DNA of 64,000 nucleotides from the NCBI RefSeq assembly GCF_034044635.1, contig NZ_JAXCLX010000004.1:124001-188000 (forward strand), in the 5' to 3' direction. Below are positions 43,031 to 52,323 of this stretch, piece by piece. This DNA is from Dongia rigui (lineage in GTDB: Bacteria; Pseudomonadota; Alphaproteobacteria; Dongiales; Dongiaceae). A model generated the notes under the pieces. That model was not told where the DNA came from. It did no database searches and worked only from the letters and a program-made list of their open reading frames with translations. A program made the translations under genes and the position numbers. Within the stretch, counting starts at the first letter, position 1. Each line of letters starts with the position of its first letter.

Positions 43031-44740
43031 TCAGGCGGCGATCAGCTCGAACTTATCCACGTCGACGAGCCCGAGATCCGTGATCTTCAGATGCGGTATG
43101 ACCGGCAGGGGCAGGAACGCCATCTGCAGGAACGGTTCGGCGAGCGGGCACCCAAGATCGCGAACAGCGTGACGAAGTGCCTCAATTTCACGTGCGACGG
43201 TGCGGAAATCCTTATCGCTCATCAGACCGGCCAGCGGCAGCGGCATTTCGGCCAGGATCTTTCCCCCTTCCGCGAGGACGAACCCGCCGCCCAGATCGAT
43301 CAGGCGATTGACGGCGATGGCCATGTCGGAATCATCGGCGCCGACCACACAGATGTTGTGACTGTCATGGCCGATCGAGGAAGCAATGGCACCACGCGGG
43401 AGCTTCAGTCCTTTAACGAAACCACGTCCGACCGTGCCTTTTTTACCGTGGCGCTCCAGGACGCAGACCTTAATGACATCATTGGCAAGATCCACCAATC
43501 GCTCGCCATTGCGATAGGGCAGGGCAAGGACGAGGAAGTCGGTGAGCACCTGGCCCTCGCGCAGGCCGATGACGGGGCCGGTCGGTCCCATTGCCGGTAC
43601 GCGAAAGACCGCGGCATCGACCTTGCCGAGCTTGATCGAGTTATAGCCGACCGGCTTGGGCATTACCCGGGTGTCGAACAACGCGTCGTCGACCCAGCGC
43701 CCGCCGGCAATGACCTGAGCGACGTCACATGTCTCAAGATCGTTTAGCAGGACAAGATCCGCCCGCTGGCCAGGCGCGATGAGGCCGCGGTCGAATAGGC
43801 CAAAGCCGCGTGCCGCCGACCAGGACGCCAGGCGGTATACATCCGTGAGCGGTGCGCCGGCCTTGATGGCGCCGCGCACGAGATGGTCGATATGCCCTTC
43901 ATGCGCGATGTCGAGCGGATTGCGATCGTCGGTGCAGAAGCCGAGAAACGGCGCTGTGGTGGTGCTGATGATTTCGGCCAGCGCATGCAGGTCCTTGCAT
44001 GCGCTGCCCTCGCGGATGAATACCTGCATCCCTTTGCGAAGTTTCTCCCACGCCTCCGAGGCACTTGTCGTCTCATGACAGTTGCGAATGCCACAGGAAA
44101 GATAAGCGTTGAGCTCATACCCCTTCATCAGAGGGGCGTGGCCATCGATATGCTGCCCCCAAAAGGCTTCAATCTTGTCCATGACCTCGGGCACTTTGTG
44201 GAAAATGCCGGGCGCGTTCATGAACTCGGCCAGACCGATAACTTTGGGGTGCGTTCGATAGGGCAAAAGGTCGGCTGCTGTCAGGCGCCCGCCGGCCGTT
44301 TCGAGATGGGTCGCAGGTACGCAGGAGGACAACTGGACGCGAAGATCCATGGCTGTCTGATCGGCGCTGCGCAGGAAAAAGTCGAGCCCGTCCTGGCCGA
44401 GGACATTGCACATTTCGTGGGGATCACAGATGGCTGTCGTCGTGCCGCGCGGCAGCGCGCAGCGATCGAATTCGGCCGGGCCGACCAGACTGGATTCGAC
44501 ATGGAGATGGCAATCCACGAAGCCCGGCACGACCGTGAACTTGCGGCCATCGATCTCGCGCTTGCCGCGATAGCTTTCGTAGGTGCCGACGATCCGGTCG
44601 CCGCAGATTGCGATATCGCCTTTGGCGATCTCGCCGGTCACGACATTGAGGAAGCGCGTGTCCTTGATGACCAGATCGGCTGCCTCCCGGCCCAGTCCCT
44701 GATCGATTCCGCGTTCGATGCTTTGACGCAATCCGCTCAT
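43031..44740 (-). CDS. ade: adenine deaminase
   Basis: A 569-residue amidohydrolase that converts adenine to hypoxanthine. Motifs in order: DLVIKDTRFLNVVTGEI, VVPGFVDCHLHVESS (metal H-x-H), ICDPHEMCNVLG (conserved for adenine deaminases), PLMKGYELNAYLSCGI, and a C-terminal block with SSIGHDSHNICVVGADDSDM. These C-terminal repeats are unique to the Ade family and separate it from guanine or cytosine deaminases. The start codon overlaps the stop of the HlyD-type gene by ATGA (44737-44740), an unusual partner for a purine enzyme. Length is standard. Confidence 0.93.
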   Translation of the reverse strand: MSGLRQSIERGIDQGLGREAADLVIKDTRFLNVVTGEIAKGDIAICGDRIVGTYESYRGKREIDGRKFTVVPGFVDCHLHVESSLVGPAEFDRCALPRGTTTAICDPHEMCNVLGQDGLDFFLRSADQTAMDLRVQLSSCVPATHLETAGGRLTAADLLPYRTHPKVIGLAEFMNAPGIFHKVPEVMDKIEAFWGQHIDGHAPLMKGYELNAYLSCGIRNCHETTSASEAWEKLRKGMQVFIREGSACKDLHALAEIISTTTAPFLGFCTDDRNPLDIAHEGHIDHLVRGAIKAGAPLTDVYRLASWSAARGFGLFDRGLIAPGQRADLVLLNDLETCDVAQVIAGGRWVDDALFDTRVMPKPVGYNSIKLGKVDAAVFRVPAMGPTGPVIGLREGQVLTDFLVLALPYRNGERLVDLANDVIKVCVLERHGKKGTVGRGFVKGLKLPRGAIASSIGHDSHNICVVGADDSDMAIAVNRLIDLGGGFVLAEGGKILAEMPLPLAGLMSDKDFRTVAREIEALRHAVRDLGCPLAEPFLQMAFLPLPVIPHLKITDLGLVDVDKFELIAA

Positions 44741-45606
44741 TTTCCGTCCGGCTCCTGCACGACCACCGTCGCTGTCTGTCCGGCCACCAGTTTGACCCCA
44801 TCTGGCACGGAGTCAAAGTCGATCCTGACTGGAATCCGTTGGGCCAGACGCACCCAGGTGAAAGTCGGATTGACGTTGGCCAGGAGGTTTGGGCTGGAAC
44901 TGCGTTCATGATCGACAATACCGCTCGCAATTCCCGTAACCTTGCCGGACAGCGGTTTCGTGACGCCCATGAGCATGACTTCAACGCTGTCGCCGATAGT
45001 TATCCGCGGCAGTTTCGTCTCCTCGAAATAGCCTGAGATATAGAAGGAATCGCGATCGACTAGAGCAAGTGCAGCAGTTCCCGCATTGAGGTAGTTGCCG
45101 CGCCGCAATTGAAGATTCGTGACAAAGCCGTTGGCGGGAGCATGGATTTCCGTTCGAGCCAGATTGAGCTTGGCAGTATTGAGGGCGGCCTCGGCGGCCT
45201 GGACCTCGGCGGCAGCGACGTCGACCGCCGATCGATACTGCTCCTGCTGGGCCACCGAAACGGAAACGGTACTGAGCTTTGAGACCCGCGCCAGATCGCG
45301 TTGGGCCTGGGCGAGTTGGGCCTTGTGGCTGGCAAGCGTGGCGTTGGCCTCATTGAGTGCCAGCTGATAGCGTTCCTTATCGATCGTGAAAAGAAGATCC
45401 CCCACTTTGACCTCCTGATTGTCGACCACGACGACATCCAAGACCATGCCCGCGACGTCCGGTGCAATCTGGATGATATCCGCCCTGACACGGGCATCGC
45501 GGGTCCAGGGGGTATCCATGTAATAGTCCCAAAGATACCAGCCGCAGGGAACTGCCAGTGCTACGAAAGCCAATGTGACGAGAAACTTGGCAAATTGAGC
45601 GCGCAT
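44737..45606 (-). CDS. HlyD/AaeA-type periplasmic adaptor of an efflux pump
   Basis: A 289-residue adaptor. One N-terminal membrane helix (FLVTLAFVALAVPCGWYLWDYY) precedes the periplasmic domains: a biotinyl-lipoyl half motif (IQIAPDVAGMVLDVVVVDNQEVKVGD), an alpha-helical hairpin (about residues 85-160) and a second lipoyl half with IHAPANGFVTNLQLRRGNYLNAG. A beta-barrel follows. The closest role is that of AaeA/EmrA-like adaptors working with FUSC proteins, and the FUSC and DUF1656 genes are upstream. It partners an outer-membrane channel not encoded here. The stop overlaps the ade start. Confidence 0.9.
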   Translation of the reverse strand: MRAQFAKFLVTLAFVALAVPCGWYLWDYYMDTPWTRDARVRADIIQIAPDVAGMVLDVVVVDNQEVKVGDLLFTIDKERYQLALNEANATLASHKAQLAQAQRDLARVSKLSTVSVSVAQQEQYRSAVDVAAAEVQAAEAALNTAKLNLARTEIHAPANGFVTNLQLRRGNYLNAGTAALALVDRDSFYISGYFEETKLPRITIGDSVEVMLMGVTKPLSGKVTGIASGIVDHERSSSPNLLANVNPTFTWVRLAQRIPVRIDFDSVPDGVKLVAGQTATVVVQEPDGK

Positions 45607-45615
45607 GGCGATGAC

Positions 45616-45819
45616 CTAAGTTCTTGAAACGAAGAAAGTGATGGTCGCAAAGACGGCAACATAGAGGCAGAGATCGAAGAGATGCCGGTGCCATACCCAT
45701 TGGTAGACGCCAAAGCGGCCCAGAAATCTGGCAAGGATCCAACTGATCAGCAATGCCAGCAAGGCCCAGCCGAGCACGGGTGTGATGAAGACGCCGGCGA
45801 TATCCATTTCCTTCATCAT
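45616..45819 (-). CDS. DUF1656 small membrane protein (AaeX-like)
   Basis: A 67-residue protein with two membrane helices: VFITPVLGWALLALLISWILAR in two parts and LFDLCLYVAVFATITFFVS. This family (DUF1656) is nearly always found between FUSC and HlyD genes of aromatic-acid-type efflux systems. The start overlaps the FUSC stop by one nucleotide (TAATG), so it is translated from the same message; it ends 9 nt before the adaptor gene. Its exact role is not established. Confidence 0.88.
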   Translation of the reverse strand: MMKEMDIAGVFITPVLGWALLALLISWILARFLGRFGVYQWVWHRHLFDLCLYVAVFATITFFVSRT

Positions 45820-47858
45820 TACGACAGGGCTCCGGACAATGAAGGTGCCGACGTGACCGGCGACCGCTCGATGTTTGAGAAGTAGTCGGCATGGGCCATG
45901 AACAGCAAACGGGCGCCGCCCAATGCCAAAATCGCCTGCATCGCCATGGGTGAACCTTCCGTCCGACCCAGCACGTCAATGGCATCGGCCATTGCCGACG
46001 TTGTCGCATGCAGGTCTTCAGGCCGCGGGCGGCGCCGTCGCAGCAACTTGGCCGCTTGCGCACGGGCAAAGCGGGCAGCCTCATTTGCCTCGTCGGACAG
46101 GAATGGTTCCGCCTCGATCAAGAGGTAGAAGTTCAATCCGACCCTGAGCGAAGCCAATGCACCCCGCAATGACTGGTCGGTGGCAGAGACACCTGCCTGT
46201 CGTCGCGCCTGAAGGGTATTGAGGCGATCGAACAAGCGGCTCTCAAAAGTCTCCCGATCGAGTGCCCCGGCAGCGATCAGCGCCAAATCTCGCTTGGTCG
46301 CCGTCAATAGACGGCGGATGCCGAGATCGGCGCCGAAGGAGCGGAACAAGCGCAGAATGCTGGAGGCCACGGTGATGCCCAACACCAGAGCGATCGCCTC
46401 GTTGATGAAGCTCGCGAACGCGAGTTTCTCGCTGTTCTGCAAGCCGACCGTGGCCGTGAAGCCTAGAATGGCCGGCAAGACACCGGCCGCGCGACTAGGC
46501 ATGCCGAGCAGAATCCCGGTCGGCAAGTAGAAGATGGCCAAGGCGCCGACCAGGAGAAGCGGCGCACCGTCGATCGCTGGGAGTACGACAAGGACGTAGA
46601 CTGCAGCAGCGGTGACGCCGATGACCGTGCCGGTCAAGAATTTGAGGGCGAGGGCGGAAGGATTATCGGCAGCAGCGAAAAGGGCGCATATGACGGCTGC
46701 TTGAATGACCGCACCCGAGCCACTGGGCCAGGCAGTCAATATCCAGAAGGTATTGCAGAGGACGATCGATAGCGCCGCCGCGCCCCCACCCAAGGCCGCC
46801 ATCAGATGGTCGGCATGAAGGGCAAGCGGGCGGGCACTGACGGGCGCGCGCTTGCCTTTGCGCACACGTCGCATCAGATCCCGCATTTCGTCATGAATTC
46901 GGATAAGGTCGCCGAGGCGAGTCACCAGCGTATTGAACAGCAGAAGGTCTGGGTCCCGAGCGACACTGGTGTCTGGGGTAGTCAGGCGTTCGATTTCTCC
47001 AAGCAGAGCGTCGCGGGTCGGATCGTCTTCCCTCTGAGGCTCGATATAGGCGGCAGTCCGCATGAGCAGCGGCTGCATCTGTTGCAGCAGATCCGGTCGA
47101 TTGACCCCGAGCATGGTCATCCGATCCTCGATCGACACCAGCACCGCCATCAGACCTTGCATGCGCCGCTGCAGTGTCACGATCCAAGCCTGTGCATTGC
47201 GCAGGGCAGGGCTGTCGAACATGGCGTGTTCACGCAGGGCATTGATGGCAAGAGAGTCGCTCAACAGGCGGTCACGATCGCGCGCCCGCTGGCCCTCGTT
47301 TCGCGCGCGCAGGACATCGGCGCACCAACTGGCGGCATCCTGCATCCAGACCTGCAGGCGCTGTTGCAGAGCGCTACCGGATTGCCGGGGAAAGATCAGC
47401 TGATTGGTGATGACGGCGCAGGCGATGCCAAGCGTGATCTCCTCGCAACGCGCGATGGCCGTTTCAAAGATGGCGCCGGGCGCCTCGACACTGGGGAAGC
47501 AGATGATCGCCGCCGTGTAGCCGGCCAACATGAACGCATAGCTGGCCGCCGTTCTGTTGACGAGGGAACAGTAGACGCAGATCCCCAGCCAACTCGCCAG
47601 TATCAGGATCAGGATCTCCGGTTCGGACGAAAAAGATCCCAGGCTGAGCACCGCGAAAGCACCGCCGGCCATCGTCCCGGCCACGCGATAGAGCGCCTTT
47701 GATTGAACCATGCCGGAAAACGGCTGCGCGACAATATAGGCCGTCAACAAGGCCCAGGTCGGGCGCTCCAAATCCAGCGCGAACGAAATGAACAACGCCG
47801 CCATGCCGCCGACGAAGGTTTTCAGGGTGAAAATGATTTCCGCAAGCTTAACCGGCAT
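45819..47858 (-). CDS. FUSC-family inner-membrane efflux protein (AaeB-like)
   Basis: A 679-residue polytopic transporter with two membrane blocks. The first (about residues 10-160) includes TFVGGMAALFISFALDLERPTWALLTAYIVAQPFSG and several further helices. The second (about 355-510) includes ALGGGAAALSIVLCNTFWIL and the FUSC motif region. A large cytoplasmic helical domain, about residues 165-350, lies between them, and a Leu-rich C-terminal helical tail follows. AaeB in E. coli exports hydroxylated aromatic acids; the physiological load here is not visible. First gene of the operon FUSC-DUF1656-HlyD-ade. Confidence 0.9.
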   Translation of the reverse strand: MPVKLAEIIFTLKTFVGGMAALFISFALDLERPTWALLTAYIVAQPFSGMVQSKALYRVAGTMAGGAFAVLSLGSFSSEPEILILILASWLGICVYCSLVNRTAASYAFMLAGYTAAIICFPSVEAPGAIFETAIARCEEITLGIACAVITNQLIFPRQSGSALQQRLQVWMQDAASWCADVLRARNEGQRARDRDRLLSDSLAINALREHAMFDSPALRNAQAWIVTLQRRMQGLMAVLVSIEDRMTMLGVNRPDLLQQMQPLLMRTAAYIEPQREDDPTRDALLGEIERLTTPDTSVARDPDLLLFNTLVTRLGDLIRIHDEMRDLMRRVRKGKRAPVSARPLALHADHLMAALGGGAAALSIVLCNTFWILTAWPSGSGAVIQAAVICALFAAADNPSALALKFLTGTVIGVTAAAVYVLVVLPAIDGAPLLLVGALAIFYLPTGILLGMPSRAAGVLPAILGFTATVGLQNSEKLAFASFINEAIALVLGITVASSILRLFRSFGADLGIRRLLTATKRDLALIAAGALDRETFESRLFDRLNTLQARRQAGVSATDQSLRGALASLRVGLNFYLLIEAEPFLSDEANEAARFARAQAAKLLRRRRPRPEDLHATTSAMADAIDVLGRTEGSPMAMQAILALGGARLLFMAHADYFSNIERSPVTSAPSLSGALS

Positions 47859-47943
47859 GATGTTCTCTGAGCTGTCGAGTTGGCCAGTTTAGAGCGTGTT
47901 TTCGTCCGCTTCAGTTATGCGACGACGCGGTGGACCGATGTTG

Positions 47944-50900
47944 TCAACGCTGGAATTTGGCGCGATTGCGGGCGAGAAAGACCGAGGCTTCACCGGCCGG
48001 CAGCGGTTTGGCGAACATGTACCCTTGGCCAAACTGGATTCCCAGTCGCCGCAATTCGGTCGCCTGTTCCTCGGTTTCGACACCCTCGGCCACCACATCG
48101 CGTTCCAGGATGTGCGCCAGGCTGGAAATGACGCGGACGATCTCGAGGCCTTCGCGGCTGTCGTTGATACGCATCACAAAGGAGCGATCGACCTTCAGCG
48201 TATGGAACGGGAATCTGTGCAGATGGCTGAGGCTCGAATATCCGGTACCGAAATCATCGATTGAGACCTTGCAACCCAGCGCGATGATCCGGCGCAGGAC
48301 CTCATTCGTGCGCTCCGGATTGTCCATGATCAGGCTTTCGGTAATCTCCAGTTTGAGGGCGTGCGGCGGGATGCCGGCAACTTTAATCGCACGCTCGATG
48401 TCATCGACCAGGCCGACCGCGGCGAACTGCTTGCCGGAAACATTGACGGCGATCTGTGGCGGATCACCTTCCGCCGGCATCCAGGCGGCAATCTGGCGTG
48501 CCGCATCCATGATTGATTTGCGGCCGATATCGATGATCATGTCGGTATCTTCGGCCAGTGGAATGAAGTCGACAGGTGAGATGAGGCCACGTTCCGGGTG
48601 GCGCCACCGGATGAGGGCCTCGAAGCCGTGAAGATGCCCGTCGTCCAACGCGATGATCGGCTGATAGAACAATTCGAACTGATCGCCGGCGGTTATGGCC
48701 CGTTTCATATCTGCTTCCAAGCCGAAGCGCTTCATGGCCGACTGATGCATGCTGGGCTCGAAGCGCACCACCTGGCCGCGACCCTGGGCCTTTGCGCGAT
48801 AGAGCGCCAGATTGGCATCGCGCATGAGCTCGTCGCCAGCAGCACCAGCTGATTGGGAGGCAAGGACATAACCGATCGATGCTTCGATCTCGATGGGACG
48901 GCCGCCGATCTCCATGTGCTGGCCAAGCACAGTTTTCAGCATGACAATCAGTTCTTCGACACCCTCTTCGACATTGCCGGCGATAAAGCGGGTGATGGCA
49001 TATTCGTCCTCACCCAGATGAGCCAGCGTGTCTTCTGGTCGTATCCGTTCCTCGAGATTGCGCGCGAGGGTAATCAGAATATCGTCGCCGACCTTCTGGC
49101 CCAGCGTCTCATTGTAATGCCCGAAGCGGTCGATATCCAAAATGGCGACGACCACGTCGGATGTGGAATCCTTCGCCCAGAGCTGCAAGGCCTGTTCGGT
49201 GCGCTCGACCAACAGCGTGCGGTTCGGCAGCTTGGTGAGATGCGAGTGGAAGGCATTGAACAGCAGATCCTGTTCCGCCTTCTTGCGCGCCGTAATATCG
49301 GTCATCGACCCGGCAAATCGCGTCGGACGACCAGTTGCGTCCCGCACGGCCATGCCGCGGATGGCCATCCACCGATCGTTGCCCTCGGCATGCCGCATGC
49401 GCATTTCTTGTTCGAAATGAGTCGAGCTGCCTTTCAGATGTGCATCGATGGCAGCACGCATGATGTCGATATCGTCGCGGTGCACGCGGTCGAACCAATC
49501 GCCAGGCTGCCCAGAGAGGCGGCTGGCGCGCAGGCCCAGCATCTGCTGCCAGCGGGCTGATGTGAACAGCTTGTTGTTGATGAGGTCCCAATCCCACAGC
49601 CCGTCATTGGCGCCACGCGCTGCAAGGGCGTATCGCTCCTCGCTTTCGCGCAGGCTTTGTTCGGCGCGACGGCGTTCTCGTTCGTCGCTCACATTGCGAA
49701 TGGTACGCTGCACGCCGGCATTGAGAACGACGGAAAGGACCGGATAAAGCCAGTTGATCCAAATACCGCCGGGAAAAAGCGCGAGATAGGTTGCGACCGA
49801 CCAGCCCAATACCAGCCCGGCATTGCCGGCGACGCCGAACCCGGTCGGCAAGCGCCGGGCCATGTAGGCGCTCATTCCGCCCAGCAGGAACACGGCCACG
49901 AGGCTGACGGCGGCACTCCAATCCGGGCGAAACAGGTTCCCGCCGTGGATCAGGCGTTCTGCCATGACCGCATTGCGAACGACGCCTGGGAGTTCGTTAT
50001 CGAAGGGCGAACGGACGAAATCCGAACCGCCCTGATAGTTGGTTCCGAAGAGTACCAGCTTGTTCTTGAACGTCGCAGGGTCAACGGTACCGGACAGGAG
50101 GGCCGAAAAGGAAACCGTCTTGAATGCACTCTCGCCGCCGAAATAATTGACGACGACGGAATTGCCGGGGTCCATTTCAATCAGTCGATCTGGCCCGAGC
50201 GAGACAGCAGCGCCAAGGTCGATGCGGACTTGTTGCCAGTCGACGCCAAGGAAGTGAGCCACAGCAGCGACGGTCAGTGAGGGAAAGCAATCGTCGTCGA
50301 AATAGGTGGCGAGGTATTCTGATCGCGGTGAACCGTCGATGTCATTGTCGACGTTAACGTTACCCCCGAGGACAGCTGCCGCTGCAAGCGAAGGCAGGGG
50401 TGATTGCATCTTGTCGCTGAACTGAATCGTGTTGGTGGCGTCGCAGGCTGGTTTGGTCCGAACATAGTGCCACGGTACGATCCAGTTTGGCGTCTCGTTG
50501 CTGCCGCTGTCGGGGGAATAGGAGAACGGGAGGAGGACATTTCCGGCCCGTTTCATCGCCTGCGCCAGGGCTTGGTCGGCGCTATCGGAGGCGAGCAGGG
50601 ATGTGGCTTGATTTGCGCCGGGGCTGTCCGCGGGTAAAGACTTGGCAAGGTCGCTGAGCCGGGTTCGAACGTCTTGGGGCAGGTCGCGTTCTGGTTCGAT
50701 GAACAGGTAGTCCATCGCGATCGTCTTGGCGCCATCGGCTGCGACTAGGTCTATGGCCTGGGCAATGAGGCGCCTGCTGATCGGCCAGCGGCCGAGAGCC
50801 TTGTTGGACGCCTCATCATATCCAACAACCACGACGTCGCCGCTCGGTGTCTCCGTCCCACGTAGCAGGAAGCGCGAATTGAGCGCCATCCGCTCGATGC

Positions 50901-51201
50901 GCTCGAGGGAGTCGGGGGCCCAGACATGCAAAATCGCGACGAATGTTGAAACCAGCATCGCCACAAGCAAGGCTTGGTTCTGCCAGGGCGCAAAGTGCCG
51001 GCGGCTGCGGGCCTCCGGCGACGGCGCGGGTTGCCCTGGTGAAGCACCAGGTTCGGTCGGGGCGGCCGGGCGGGCGTTTGACTGAGATTGCTTGTTCAAG
51101 CCGGCCGATTCCCTCCAATTGATTGAGAACAATGGTCTTGTTTGGGGGCGAAATTCAACTCGCAGCATCGGGCATTTGTTTAAAAATCGCCGGAAGCTCA
51201 C
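47944..51201 (-). CDS. membrane CHASE2-PAS-GGDEF-EAL protein, likely c-di-GMP phosphodiesterase
   Basis: A 1085-residue signalling protein. Approximate layout: cytoplasmic Pro-rich tail, helix near residues 72-92, periplasmic CHASE2 sensor about 95-420, three helices about 428-497, PAS about 520-637, GGDEF about 640-800 and EAL about 827-1080. The GGDEF site reads HLGEDEYAI, with Glu replacing the second Gly, so cyclase activity is doubtful. The EAL set is intact: FEALIRWRHPERG, NVSGKQF, DDFGTGYSS and VDRSFV, predicting hydrolysis of c-di-GMP. It is divergent from the adhesin locus across an AT-rich spacer, so it may tune that adhesion system. Confidence 0.9.
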   Translation of the reverse strand: MSFRRFLNKCPMLRVEFRPQTRPLFSINWRESAGLNKQSQSNARPAAPTEPGASPGQPAPSPEARSRRHFAPWQNQALLVAMLVSTFVAILHVWAPDSLERIERMALNSRFLLRGTETPSGDVVVVGYDEASNKALGRWPISRRLIAQAIDLVAADGAKTIAMDYLFIEPERDLPQDVRTRLSDLAKSLPADSPGANQATSLLASDSADQALAQAMKRAGNVLLPFSYSPDSGSNETPNWIVPWHYVRTKPACDATNTIQFSDKMQSPLPSLAAAAVLGGNVNVDNDIDGSPRSEYLATYFDDDCFPSLTVAAVAHFLGVDWQQVRIDLGAAVSLGPDRLIEMDPGNSVVVNYFGGESAFKTVSFSALLSGTVDPATFKNKLVLFGTNYQGGSDFVRSPFDNELPGVVRNAVMAERLIHGGNLFRPDWSAAVSLVAVFLLGGMSAYMARRLPTGFGVAGNAGLVLGWSVATYLALFPGGIWINWLYPVLSVVLNAGVQRTIRNVSDERERRRAEQSLRESEERYALAARGANDGLWDWDLINNKLFTSARWQQMLGLRASRLSGQPGDWFDRVHRDDIDIMRAAIDAHLKGSSTHFEQEMRMRHAEGNDRWMAIRGMAVRDATGRPTRFAGSMTDITARKKAEQDLLFNAFHSHLTKLPNRTLLVERTEQALQLWAKDSTSDVVVAILDIDRFGHYNETLGQKVGDDILITLARNLEERIRPEDTLAHLGEDEYAITRFIAGNVEEGVEELIVMLKTVLGQHMEIGGRPIEIEASIGYVLASQSAGAAGDELMRDANLALYRAKAQGRGQVVRFEPSMHQSAMKRFGLEADMKRAITAGDQFELFYQPIIALDDGHLHGFEALIRWRHPERGLISPVDFIPLAEDTDMIIDIGRKSIMDAARQIAAWMPAEGDPPQIAVNVSGKQFAAVGLVDDIERAIKVAGIPPHALKLEITESLIMDNPERTNEVLRRIIALGCKVSIDDFGTGYSSLSHLHRFPFHTLKVDRSFVMRINDSREGLEIVRVISSLAHILERDVVAEGVETEEQATELRRLGIQFGQGYMFAKPLPAGEASVFLARNRAKFQR

Positions 51202-51410
51202 ATTTTAGAGGTATGGTTAATCAATAGTTTACTGCAATGTATGGTCATTATTATTATTTATTATCAATATATTAGTGGATATTTATAAAGTCATTTATTA
51301 ACAAAACGCATGCCTGCCGATTTGCCATGCGGGGATTGCGGTATGGAATCGATTCGATTAGCTTTTATGCAGTATTTTAAATTTTGCAGCGCAAAGGGAT
51401 GAGCGCAGCC
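51202..51410. promoter_or_regulatory. AT-rich divergent regulatory region
   Basis: This 209-nt spacer is strikingly AT-rich in its left half (about 51220-51300: long runs of TATTATTATT, TTTATTATCAATATATTAG) in a GC-rich genome. It separates the EAL gene from an orphan gene on the other strand. It is a plausible target for a nucleoid-associated or MucR/H-NS-type repressor. A perfect 10-bp palindrome GAATCGATTC lies at 51346-51355. No certain -35/-10 could be named. Confidence 0.5.
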
Positions 51411-51728
51411 ATGAATGAGATTGACGCAAACCAAGACCATATCGTCGGAGCTGATGCTGCGACCCAGGATGCTGGGGCGCAGTTCACGCTGAACCTGGCC
51501 GACCTGCTGCCAGATGCAAACGGCGAGATCGTGATCCTCAATGAGGGTGACGATCCTTGCCTGAACATCGTGACCGACCTGCGTCTGCTCGAAAGCGGTA
51601 TCGCTGAGTCACACGTGACGGATGGCGGGATCGAGGTAAAGGGGCTGCAGTACTGGGTCTTTGAAGACGGTACGAAGCTCTATTATTCTCCCGGCCTCAG
51701 CATTTCGGTCGAACACCACATCGGCTGA
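51411..51728 (+). CDS. orphan small protein at the adhesin locus
   Basis: I do not recognise this 105-residue protein. It is acidic, has no membrane segment or signal peptide, and reads as a beta-rich domain: FTLNLADLLPDANGEIVILNEG, NIVTDLRLLESGIAESHV and VKGLQYWVFEDGTKLYYSPG, with one Cys. Several Asp/Gly turns resemble T1SS-exported repeats. The frame opens with TTG at 51384; ATG at 51399 or 51411 are more likely, with AGGGATGA about 9 nt before 51411. It stands alone between an AT-rich spacer and a convergent hypothetical gene. Confidence 0.6.
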   Translation: MNEIDANQDHIVGADAATQDAGAQFTLNLADLLPDANGEIVILNEGDDPCLNIVTDLRLLESGIAESHVTDGGIEVKGLQYWVFEDGTKLYYSPGLSISVEHHIG

Positions 51729-51749
51729 AACCGGCGGCGACGCGGGTGC

Positions 51750-52109
51750 CTAGGGCAGTTCGTGCCCTTCTTCGTCGGCACCATCCAGCAATTCGGTGAT
51801 TGGGCTGAGCGACGAGCGCAGGCGCTTCCGGCGCATGAGCTTGTCTTGGGCTGCCGGCGGGAAATCGGTCAGCATCACGACATTCTTGGTCAGCAGGATA
51901 TCCGTCAGATCCTCATAAACGCGGATCATGTCCAGATCCGACTGCACCATTGACGGCTTCTCGGCCGTCGCCACCTGACCGCCGGCATGTTGTTGCAGGA
52001 AACCCTGAACGGCAGGGTGGGTCGGCGGAAGATATTCTTCCGCGCCAGCAGCCATCTCCCGGAAGATGGCCGCCACCTGACCATTTCCGTCCCGCATCAC
52101 AAAAGGCAT
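51750..52109 (-). CDS. conserved hypothetical protein of the type often mislabelled tryptophan-synthase-beta-like
   Basis: A 119-residue soluble protein. It starts PFVMRDGNGQVAAIF, has an acidic PPTHPAVQGFL segment, then a helical SDLDMIRVYEDLTDILLTKNVVMLTDFPPAAQDKLMRRKRLRS (in pieces) and an acidic end. I recall this pattern from short Rhodospirillales proteins without known function, sometimes annotated as tryptophan synthase beta-like. The ATG at 52109 has GGGGG about 7 nt upstream. It converges with the orphan gene at 51728, 21 nt apart. It appears unrelated to amino acid synthesis. Confidence 0.65.
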   Translation of the reverse strand: MPFVMRDGNGQVAAIFREMAAGAEEYLPPTHPAVQGFLQQHAGGQVATAEKPSMVQSDLDMIRVYEDLTDILLTKNVVMLTDFPPAAQDKLMRRKRLRSSLSPITELLDGADEEGHELP

Positions 52110-52323
52110 AACCAAACCCCCAAGGCAGAAAGTTTTGCTATTCTAGCCAGTTGGAAGGCTTGGCTGAAAGCATAAATGAGGCACTAGTCAACCACCCCGG
52201 AAATGTGTCACACTGCAGTGTGTGCCTATGGCGGGGAAGCTGGCCGCGCTGAAGTTTTCAATTTTACCGCGTGCCACAGCTTGGTCACAGCCCGAATCGT
52301 CAGTAAGTAAGGGGTTACGACGA

